Origin: an uncultured Paraprevotella sp.
Lineage (GTDB): Bacteria; Bacteroidota; Bacteroidia; Bacteroidales; Bacteroidaceae
Reading direction: 5' to 3'
Length of the DNA: 6,230 nucleotides
NCBI GenBank assembly: GCA_900766785.1
Contig: CAAFWT010000029.1
Coordinates: 1-6,230 of the forward strand
The notes beneath the pieces were generated by a model. That model worked only from the letters and a program-made list of their open reading frames with translations, was not told where the DNA came from and made no database searches. The translations under genes were made by a program, and so were the position numbers. Of this stretch, positions 1 through 5,426 are shown one piece after another. Each line of letters opens with the position of its first letter. Positions within the stretch are counted from its first letter, which is position 1.

Positions 1-1
1 C

Positions 2-155
2 GCAGTGCACTGCAACCGCTCCCGCAGTGCACTGCATCCGTCCTTGCAGTGCACTGCCTCTTTTCCCGCAAACGTTTGCATCCCGGGTTGCAAACGTTAT
101 CATCCCGGGTTGCAAACGTTATCATCCGTCCTTGCAAACGTTATCATTGACGTGT
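2..155. repeat. 22-bp-period array of seven 12-bp palindromic cores
   Basis: Seven 12-bp cores start at 2, 24, 46, 68, 90, 112 and 134, exactly 22 bp apart, with 10-bp linkers. The first three are the perfect palindrome GCAGTGCACTGC. The fourth is another perfect palindrome, GCAAACGTTTGC. The last three are GCAAACGTTATC, which keeps the left arm and centre but has lost the right arm. Linkers recur: one form follows cores 2 and 6, another follows cores 4 and 5. Since 22 is not a multiple of three, the array is unlikely to be coding. Two helical turns per unit would place all cores on roughly the same face of DNA, which suits an array of dimeric protein sites (inference). The AACGTT centre resembles LacI-family operators, but no regulator gene is visible. 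The left boundary may lie outside the window. Confidence 0.9.
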
Positions 156-170
156 ACTGATTTTGGTTGA

Positions 171-191
171 CAGTTTTGTTTGTTAAAACTG
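171..191. promoter_or_regulatory. Inverted repeat, possible operator or weak hairpin
   Basis: CAGTTTT (171-177) is the exact reverse complement of AAAACTG (185-191), with a 7-nt spacer. It lies in the promoter region about 90 bp upstream of the proposed -7 box of the receptor gene. It could be a regulator site, or the end hairpin of a gene to the left. A T-run is lacking, so an intrinsic terminator is less likely. Confidence 0.3.
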
Positions 192-277
192 ATGTTGTTT
201 ACACTCTTGTTTTCTTATTCCTAACAGGGTTGTCAGTTTCTAGTCTTATCCCTAATCAGGTTTACACAATTTCTTCG

Positions 278-285
278 TACTTTTG
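278..285 (+). promoter_or_regulatory. Proposed -7 box of the receptor/HMA operon
   Basis: TACTTTTG fits the Bacteroidetes sigma-ABfr -7 consensus TAnnTTTG. It would start transcription near 290-293 and give a leader of roughly 67 nt before the ATG at 359. No good TTTG-type -33 box is seen at the usual distance, which would suit a promoter needing an activator (inference). Confidence 0.5.
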
Positions 286-295
286 CTGAATGAAA

Positions 296-339
296 GAGGC
301 TCCCTGGCAGATGATACATATTCACTCCAGGTGTTCCTC
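296..339 (+). promoter_or_regulatory. Possible leader hairpin of the receptor mRNA
   Basis: GAGG (296-299) can pair with CCTC (336-339), and CCTGG (303-307) with CCAGG (327-331). An internal loop of 3 and 4 nt separates the stems and the apical loop is 19 nt. The structure would lie in the 5' leader, ending 19 nt before the start codon. I checked it against the cobalamin riboswitch pattern from memory and found no match. The stems are short, so chance pairing is possible. Confidence 0.25.
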
Positions 340-358
340 CTAAAGCGAAAGAAAGAGC

Positions 359-2374
359 ATGCAGAAAGTGAATAGATATATAGCAGGAGTCCTGCTGGCA
401 GTGATTTCCATTTCCTCTGCTTGGGCGCAGACCGATAGCGTGAGTCAGGACACCATGCCGCAGAGCAAGACCCTCCAGCACGTGACTGTGAAAGCCCGAC
501 AGGGTGGGAAGTCGCTCTCCAGAGTTACCAACACCGACATCATAGGGCAGGGAGAACTCATACGTGCTGCCTGTTGCAATCTGGGAGAGTCCTTCACCAC
601 CAACCCCTCTGTGGATGTTTCCTATAGTGATGCCGCCACTGGTGCCAGGCAAATCAAACTGCTGGGACTGAGCGGAACGTATGTGCAGATGCTCACCGAG
701 AACATGCCCAATCTGCGCGGAGCCTCCATCCCTTACTCTCTGGGGTATGTGCCTGGACCATGGATGCAAAGCATACAGGTGAGCAAGGGAGCATCCAGCG
801 TGAAGAATGGTTATGAGAGCATCACAGGACAGATTAATGTGGAGTACCTGAAGCCACAGGGCATCGACGGGGTGCGTGCCAATGCATACCTGGACACCGA
901 CCTGAAACAGGAGGCCAACGTGGATGGCAGTCTGCATCTCACGGACCGACTCTCGATGAGCGGTTTGCTCCATTTCGAGAATAGACAGACCGATCATGAC
1001 AGGGGTGGGGATGGATTCATGGATATGCCCAAACTGAGACAGTACAACGGTATGTGGCGCATGGCATACGTATCTCCACTCTGGATAAGCCAACTGAGTT
1101 TCAAAGGACTCCATGATGAGCGGCAGAGCGGTATGTCCCGACATGCACACCAGCAGGACCACATGCCCCTCTACGGCATAGATATCACCGCCAACAGATA
1201 CGAACTGCAGTGGAAGAACGGATTCACCATCAGCCATGAGCATAACTCCTCCGTGGCTCTCATGCTCAATGGGTCCGTGCATGATGCGGACCACTATATA
1301 GGCAGCAGCCTGTATGAGGTGAACCAGAAGAACGGTTATGCACAGCTGATGTATGAGACCGATATCACTCCGGAGCATAACCTGAGCATGGGAGCATCCG
1401 TCAATCACGACAGTTACAGTCAGACTCTGGACCTGAGCAACCCCTTGGAGGGTGAGAAGGAGAACCTCTTCGGCACTCCACACGAGACCACCGCGGGTCT
1501 CTATGTGCAGTATACCTACAAGCTGGGTGAACTGCTTACAGTCATGTCGGGACTCCGCTGGGACCATTCCACAGAGCATGGATCCTTCCTGACACCCCGC
1601 CTGCATATCAAGTACACACCTTGGGAACATCTTACCCTGAGAGCCTCGGCAGGCAAGGGCTATCGCTCTCCGCATGTCCTGGCCGAGAATGTCTCACTGC
1701 TGGCCAGTGGAAAGGCGTTCTTCGCTACAGAAAAACTTAAGCAGGAAGAGGCATGGAACACGGGTATCTCCGCCTCGCTCCGTCTGCCCATCTCGGGCAA
1801 GGACCTGGAGGTCAATGCCGACTATTACTATACGGACTTCAATCATCAGCTCCTCATCAATCCCGACGGAGCACGTGGCGAATATACCTTCTCCATAGAG
1901 AACCTGGCAGGCAGGAGCTTTACGCATGCCGCACAGATAGATGTCACCTACCCTCTGCTGGAGGGACTGACGGCCACCGCTGCCTTCCGCTATACCGATG
2001 CACGTGCCACCTACGATGGTGAACTGCGCAGGAGACCTCTCACCTCGCGCTACAAGGGGCTGCTCACCATGGGATACAAGACTCCCCTGGAGCTGTGGCA
2101 CTTCGATGTCACGGGCAGTGTCAACGGTGGGGGAGTACTCTATGACCGCACCACCTATCCAGCATACTTCCAGTTGCAGGCGCAGGTGACCAGAGAGTTC
2201 AGGAGACTGTCCGTATACATCGGTGGTGAGAACCTGACCAACTATACCATTCGGGAGCCCATCCGAGGAGCTGCCGACCCCTGGAAGGCAAACTTCGATG
2301 CCACCCAGGTATGGGGACCCGTCAACGGCGCCATGGGATACATAGGGCTGAGGTTTAAGTTTGAGAAACTATAA
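359..2374 (+). CDS. TonB-dependent outer-membrane receptor, probably metal-linked
   Basis: A complete 671-residue TonB-dependent receptor: an outer-membrane barrel taking up a scarce ligand with energy from TonB-ExbB-ExbD. Residues 1-23 are a signal peptide with likely cleavage at AWA|Q. A TonB-box-like segment (HVTVKA, 41-46) leads into the plug (about 50-165). The N-terminal carboxypeptidase-like domain of SusC-type receptors is absent, so this is not a glycan-type SusC. The plug has a vicinal cysteine pair, C72-C73, the only cysteines in the protein; I recall an AACCNL-type motif in related Bacteroidetes receptors. The barrel follows, with GYRSPH at 435-439 and a final aromatic strand YIGLRFKF (661-668). 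A His/Met-rich stretch at 259-269 (including H262, H264, H268) could touch metal. The HMA gene 20 nt downstream suggests a metal or metallophore substrate, probably copper, but the ligand cannot be read from sequence. The ATG at 359 is chosen because it opens directly on the signal peptide. Confidence 0.92.
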   Translation: MQKVNRYIAGVLLAVISISSAWAQTDSVSQDTMPQSKTLQHVTVKARQGGKSLSRVTNTDIIGQGELIRAACCNLGESFTTNPSVDVSYSDAATGARQIKLLGLSGTYVQMLTENMPNLRGASIPYSLGYVPGPWMQSIQVSKGASSVKNGYESITGQINVEYLKPQGIDGVRANAYLDTDLKQEANVDGSLHLTDRLSMSGLLHFENRQTDHDRGGDGFMDMPKLRQYNGMWRMAYVSPLWISQLSFKGLHDERQSGMSRHAHQQDHMPLYGIDITANRYELQWKNGFTISHEHNSSVALMLNGSVHDADHYIGSSLYEVNQKNGYAQLMYETDITPEHNLSMGASVNHDSYSQTLDLSNPLEGEKENLFGTPHETTAGLYVQYTYKLGELLTVMSGLRWDHSTEHGSFLTPRLHIKYTPWEHLTLRASAGKGYRSPHVLAENVSLLASGKAFFATEKLKQEEAWNTGISASLRLPISGKDLEVNADYYYTDFNHQLLINPDGARGEYTFSIENLAGRSFTHAAQIDVTYPLLEGLTATAAFRYTDARATYDGELRRRPLTSRYKGLLTMGYKTPLELWHFDVTGSVNGGGVLYDRTTYPAYFQLQAQVTREFRRLSVYIGGENLTNYTIREPIRGAADPWKANFDATQVWGPVNGAMGYIGLRFKFEKL

Positions 2375-2394
2375 CACATATTTAGATATACGCT

Positions 2395-2694
2395 ATGAAG
2401 AAGATGAGCATCATGATGGCCTTGGCCATGGCATCCCTTTCTGTTGCTGCACAGAAGAGCAAGGACATTGACACTCTGCAGGTCACCACTGCTCCACAGA
2501 TGCATTGTGCCAATTGTGAGAAGAAGATAAAGGGGAACATCCGCTTTGTGAAAGGGGTGCGTAGGATAGAGACCTCTGTTCCCAAGCAGACCGTTACGAT
2601 TGTCTACGATTCTAAGAAAAGCAACTATGAGGACTTCGTGGAGGCCTTCAGGAAGATTGGGTTCACCATCAGTCAGGTGGATAACAAGAAGTAG
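2395..2694 (+). CDS. Secreted heavy-metal-associated (HMA) domain protein
   Basis: A 99-residue protein with a signal peptide (about 1-19, SVAA|Q) and one HMA/CopZ-like domain (about 26-90). The metal-binding loop is M36-H-C38-A-N-C41, the MxCxxC pattern that binds soft metals such as Cu(I) in Atx1/CopZ chaperones and P-type ATPase N-termini. The rest fits the beta-alpha-beta-beta-alpha-beta fold: V-K-G-V-R near 52-56, a TVTIVYD strand at 66-72 and a late K-I-G-F at 87-90. Unlike cytoplasmic CopZ, this one appears exported, so it should work in the periplasm. It starts 20 nt after the receptor stop with no promoter between, so the two are almost surely co-transcribed. Likely role (inference): binding or relaying metal delivered through the receptor; a metal-sensing or sequestering role is the main alternative. 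It lacks a lipobox and any transmembrane segment beyond the signal peptide. Confidence 0.88.
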   Translation: MKKMSIMMALAMASLSVAAQKSKDIDTLQVTTAPQMHCANCEKKIKGNIRFVKGVRRIETSVPKQTVTIVYDSKKSNYEDFVEAFRKIGFTISQVDNKK

Positions 2695-2747
2695 TCCGAC
2701 AGAATCCGTTGCTCCTTACAAAGATAATCAGGCACACGAGCCTACTC

Positions 2748-2773
2748 CCCCGTGAGTACCCCGTGAGTACCCC
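2748..2773. repeat. 11-bp tandem repeat, two copies plus a partial third
   Basis: CCCCGTGAGTA occurs at 2748-2758 and 2759-2769, back to back and identical, and a third copy begins with CCCC at 2770 before merging into the hexamer repeat. It lies in the gap between two convergent genes. An identical tandem pair points to recent slippage. I do not recognise a named family. Confidence 0.8.
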
Positions 2774-2821
2774 GTTAAGGTCAAAGTTAAGGTTAAGGTT
2801 AGAGTTAACGTTAAAGTTAAG
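2774..2821. repeat. Eight degenerate GTTAAR-type hexamer repeats
   Basis: Eight 6-bp units run in register from 2774: GTTAAG, GTCAAA, GTTAAG, GTTAAG, GTTAGA, GTTAAC, GTTAAA, GTTAAG. The consensus is GTTAAG, or CTTAAC on the other strand. The block directly follows the 11-bp repeats, and together they form a 74-bp repeat island between the HMA gene and pnp. Although 6 is a multiple of three, no convincing gene reads through it. The function is unknown; replication slippage explains the form. Confidence 0.85.
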
Positions 2822-2826
2822 GTCCT

Positions 2827-2937
2827 TTACTTTTTGAATGTAGGGCTGATGATTATCAGTATAAGCCAGATTAACAGGAAAATGAGTAACAGCATCAGTA
2901 TGGGGATTGTGTAAATGAATGGTGCGTATCCACCCAC
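2827..2937 (-). CDS. Possible tiny hydrophobic membrane peptide (speculative)
   Basis: On the - strand, 46 nt beyond the pnp stop, an open frame encodes 36 residues from a GTG at 2937, or 22 residues from an ATG at 2895, ending with TAA at 2827. The longer form has an almost unbroken run of aliphatic residues at 11-30 (Ile, Leu, Met, Val-type, with one Phe and one Trp), then SPTFKK. One membrane-spanning helix followed by a positive C-terminus is the layout of many small membrane peptides and type I toxins. Against it: there is no recognised homologue, the GTG lies inside the hairpin at 2918-2951, and T-rich - strand DNA easily yields hydrophobic codons by chance. Transcription could come by read-through from pnp. 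Confidence 0.2.
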   Translation of the reverse strand: MGGYAPFIYTIPILMLLLIFLLIWLILIIISPTFKK

Positions 2938-2954
2938 GGATACGCACCATTTTT
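2918..2954 (+). terminator. Intrinsic terminator of the receptor/HMA operon
   Basis: GGTGCGTATCC (2921-2931) pairs perfectly with GGATACGCACC (2938-2948) across a 6-nt loop, and flanking A-T pairs extend the stem to 14 bp (2918-2931 with 2938-2951). On the + strand the stem runs into TTTTT (2950-2954), as expected of a Rho-independent terminator for the operon ending at 2694. The stem also lies 32 nt past the end of pnp, so it may protect or end the pnp transcript from the other side, but the T-run there is poor (ATTCATTT). Confidence 0.8.
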
Positions 2955-2983
2955 CAATGTTGTATGACGTCAGACGTCTTCTC

Positions 2984-5236
2984 TTAATACTCTGCTCCTC
3001 CCTCGTTGTTGAAGTCAGGACGTGGACGACGCTCGCCGCGCTCGGGACGAGGTCTGCGCTCGCCACGCTCAGGACGGGGACGACGCTCACGCTCTACATA
3101 TCCCTCGGGTTTCTCAATCAGAACGCGATGAGAGAGCTTGAACTTTCCTGTCTTGGGATCAATTTCCATGAGCTTCACCTGAATCTTGTCTCCTTCCTTG
3201 ATTCCTGCCTCTTCCACGGTCTCGAGTCTCTTCCAGTCTATCTCGCTGATGTGGAGCAGGCCGTCCTTGCCAGGCATGAACTCTACGAAGCATCCGTAAG
3301 GCATGATGCTGCGCACAGTTCCCTCGTATACCTCTCCTACTTCAGGGATTGCTACGATGGACTTAATCTTAGCGATTGCTGCATCGATGGTTGCCTTGTT
3401 GGGACCGCTCACCTGAATCTTGCCTACGCCATCCTCTTCTTCTATGGAGATGGTGGCGCCGGTCTCTTCCTGCATGCCCTGGATAATCTTTCCGCCCGGG
3501 CCAATCACAGCACCGATGAACTCCTTGGGTATAGTCATCTGCTCGATGCGTGGTACGTGGGGCTTCAGGTCTGCACGAGGCTTGTCCAGTGTCTTCATCA
3601 TCTCGCCCAGGATATGCTCTCTGCCTGCCTTTGCCTGCATGAGGGCCTTCTCCAGAATTTCATATGAGAGGCCATCGCACTTGATGTCCATCTGTGTGGC
3701 TGTCAGACCGTTCAGGGTACCTGTGGTCTTGAAGTCCATATCTCCCAGGTGGTCTTCGTCACCCAGGATATCGCTCAGCACAGCATATTTATCTTCTCCA
3801 GGATTCTTGATGAGACCCATGGCAATACCGCTCACAGGATTCTTGATGGGTACACCAGCATCCATCAGAGCCAGACATCCTGCACAGGTGGATGCCATAG
3901 AGGATGAACCATTGCTCTCCAGGATATCACTTACCACACGGATTACATATGGGTAATCCTCGGGAATCTGTCCCTTCAGGCCACGCCATGCCAGGTGTCC
4001 GTGTCCTATCTCACGACGTCCTACGCCACGCTGAGCCTTAGCTTCACCGGTGGAGAAGGGAGGGAAGTTGTAGTGCAACAGGAAACGCTGGTATTCGCGT
4101 ACAAGCACATCGTCCACCAGTTTCTCATCGGCCTTGGTTCCGAGTGTGCAGGTAGCAAGTGACTGTGTCTCACCACGGGTGAAGATGGCGCTTCCGTGAG
4201 GACCAGGCAGGGGACTTGCCTCACACCAGATGGGACGGATATCAGTAGTCTTACGTCCGTCCAGACGGATTCCTTCGTCCAGGATGCAACGGCGCATGGC
4301 TTCTTTCTCCACATCGTGATAGTATCTGTCCACCAGAGCATTCTTCTCTTCCAGTTCCACAGGTGCCATGTCGGCATGGGCAGCAGCATACTCCTCCTTG
4401 AAGTTCTCGCGAATGGCTTCGAAAGCCTCGGCACGCGCATGCTTCTCCAGTGCTTGCTTGGTGACGTCGTAAGCCTTCTGATAGCAGGCATCCTTTACGG
4501 CCTGTCTCAGTTCCTCATCGTTTACCTCATGGCAATACTCGCGCTTGACGTCCTTGCCCAGTTCCTTCGAAAGCTCTTTCTGTACACGGCACATAGGCTT
4601 GATGGCCTCGTGAGCGGCCTTGAGGGCAGCCAGCAAATCCTGCTCTGACACCTCTTTCATCTCACCTTCCACCATCATGATGTTCTCCTCGGTGGCTCCT
4701 ACCATCAGGTCCATGTCGGCCTTCTCCAATTGTTGCCATGTGGGATTGATGACGAACTCACCATCAATACGTGCCACACGAACTTCTGAGATGGGGCCTT
4801 CGAAGGGTATGTCGCTGGCAGCGAGTGCTGCTGATGCGGCAAAGCCGGCCAAAGCATCGGGCATGTCCACACCATCGGCAGAGAAGAGAATCACGTTGAC
4901 ATACACTTCAGCATGATAGTTGCTGGGGAAGAGTGGGCGCAAAGCGCGGTCTACAAGGCGACAGGTGAGAATCTCATCGTCATTAGCCTTTCCCTCGCGC
5001 TTGGTAAAACCGCCGGGGAATCTTCCTGCTGCATAATACTTCTCTCTGTACTCCACCTGTAAGGGCATGAAGTCTGTTCCGGGAACGGCATCCTTGGCGG
5101 CACAAACGGTGGCCAGGAGCATTGTGTCGTTCATGCGAAGCATGACAGCTCCATCGGCTTGTTTGGCCAGTTTCCCGGTCTCGATGCTGATGGTTCTTCC
5201 ATCAGGCAACTCGACTGTCTTTGTAATTACATTCAT
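2984..5236 (-). CDS. pnp: Polynucleotide phosphorylase (PNPase), 3'-5' exoribonuclease
   Basis: A complete 750-residue PNPase (EC 2.7.7.8), which degrades RNA from the 3' end using phosphate and releases nucleoside diphosphates; it forms a ring-shaped cytoplasmic trimer. In order: first RNase PH-like domain (about 5-145, with GRFPGGFTKREGK at 71-83), helical linker (about 240-315), second catalytic PH domain (about 325-550), KH domain (565-625, GPGG loop 579-582) and S1 domain (634-705). Active-site features match E. coli PNPase: the phosphate-binding serines S444-S446 and the metal-site aspartates D493 and D499 in GDEDHLGD. The end is unusual: an Arg/Pro/Glu tail with RRPRPERGE repeated. The ATG at 5236 is preferred because it gives the usual MNVITKTVELPDGR start; the frame can be extended to a TTG at 5281, but that codon lies inside the proposed -7 box. 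No Shine-Dalgarno sequence is seen. It is a single gene with its own promoter, divergent from the lipoprotein gene. Confidence 0.98.
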   Translation of the reverse strand: MNVITKTVELPDGRTISIETGKLAKQADGAVMLRMNDTMLLATVCAAKDAVPGTDFMPLQVEYREKYYAAGRFPGGFTKREGKANDDEILTCRLVDRALRPLFPSNYHAEVYVNVILFSADGVDMPDALAGFAASAALAASDIPFEGPISEVRVARIDGEFVINPTWQQLEKADMDLMVGATEENIMMVEGEMKEVSEQDLLAALKAAHEAIKPMCRVQKELSKELGKDVKREYCHEVNDEELRQAVKDACYQKAYDVTKQALEKHARAEAFEAIRENFKEEYAAAHADMAPVELEEKNALVDRYYHDVEKEAMRRCILDEGIRLDGRKTTDIRPIWCEASPLPGPHGSAIFTRGETQSLATCTLGTKADEKLVDDVLVREYQRFLLHYNFPPFSTGEAKAQRGVGRREIGHGHLAWRGLKGQIPEDYPYVIRVVSDILESNGSSSMASTCAGCLALMDAGVPIKNPVSGIAMGLIKNPGEDKYAVLSDILGDEDHLGDMDFKTTGTLNGLTATQMDIKCDGLSYEILEKALMQAKAGREHILGEMMKTLDKPRADLKPHVPRIEQMTIPKEFIGAVIGPGGKIIQGMQEETGATISIEEEDGVGKIQVSGPNKATIDAAIAKIKSIVAIPEVGEVYEGTVRSIMPYGCFVEFMPGKDGLLHISEIDWKRLETVEEAGIKEGDKIQVKLMEIDPKTGKFKLSHRVLIEKPEGYVERERRPRPERGERRPRPERGERRPRPDFNNEGGAEY
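3017..3085 (-). repeat. 27-bp coding repeat in the pnp C-terminal tail
   Basis: The last part of pnp encodes RRPRPERGE at residues 718-726 and 727-735 and a third partial copy RRPRP at 736-740, before the final DFNNEGGAEY. The DNA copies are 27 bp each and differ at several, mostly silent, positions, so the repeat is kept at protein level. The segment is basic, probably disordered, and lies directly after the S1 RNA-binding domain. Confidence 0.85.
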
Positions 5237-5278
5237 CTTGTTAATCTCGATATTGTTTTGCGTCAAATGAAAATCGTG

Positions 5279-5286
5279 CAAAGATA
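5279..5286 (-). promoter_or_regulatory. Proposed -7 box of pnp
   Basis: On the - strand the sequence reads TATCTTTG, a perfect match to the Bacteroidetes TAnnTTTG box. Transcription would begin near 5272, leaving a leader of about 36 nt before the ATG at 5236. No clear TTTG-type -33 box is seen upstream. This site settles the pnp start, since the upstream TTG of the same frame lies within the box. Confidence 0.65.
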
Positions 5287-5367
5287 CGTTTTTTCTCTCG
5301 TAATATTCATTTTTTCAGAGAGTTTTATCCCAAGAAGGTGTCCTTTTCTGCCCTTTTGGCCAATTTG

Positions 5368-5399
5368 TTGGGCATTAGGAAGAAAAACCTATACCTTTA
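5368..5399 (+). promoter_or_regulatory. Proposed promoter of the lipoprotein gene
   Basis: TTG (5368-5370), a -33-type element, is followed after 21 bp by TACCTTTA (5392-5399), one base short of TAnnTTTG. The spacing suits Bacteroidetes promoters. The start would fall about 20 nt before the ATG at 5427. It faces away from the pnp promoter within the same 190-bp gap. Confidence 0.5.
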
Positions 5400-5426
5400 C
5401 ACACTGGAAAAGTACGAAAAAGAAGT

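Larger units (their letters stand above)
165..290. repeat. Diverged 63-bp direct repeat upstream of the receptor gene
   Basis: Positions 165-227 and 228-290 align without gaps as two adjacent copies. Two blocks are well kept: GGTTGaCAGTTT at 165-176 against GGTTGtCAGTTT at 228-239 (11 of 12), and GTTTACAC at 197-204 and 260-267 (8 of 8). The rest is poorly conserved, about 55% identity overall by hand count. The second copy includes the proposed -7 box of the receptor gene. This could be an old tandem duplication or paired regulator sites 63 bp (six helical turns) apart. Confidence 0.45.

Noticed and set aside
2..155. CRISPR array
   Set aside because: The repeat is only 12 bp and the linkers 10 bp, linkers are reused, and no cas gene is present. 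True arrays have repeats and spacers of roughly 24-40 bp.
167..172. TTGACA as an E. coli-type -35 box
   Set aside because: No -10 box follows at 16-18 bp, and Bacteroidetes use a different promoter consensus.
233..1675. Long antisense open frame (480 codons) across the receptor gene
   Set aside because: It has no recognisable domain or signal, and overlaps a receptor gene whose product is clearly real. It is a shadow of that gene's codon use.
2669..2950. 93-codon - strand frame starting at the ATG at 2950
   Set aside because: Much of it is translated hexamer repeat (Asn-Leu-Asn-type pattern), its end runs antisense into the HMA gene, and its start lies in the terminator hairpin.
2966..2979. 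Repeated GACGTC just after the pnp stop
   Set aside because: Two 6-bp palindromes in a row, but too short to form a terminator or to claim as a regulator site.
5237..5281. Longer pnp start at the TTG at 5281
   Set aside because: This TTG is part of the TATCTTTG -7 box, so it would not be in the mRNA, and the extra 15 residues are not found in PNPases as I know them.
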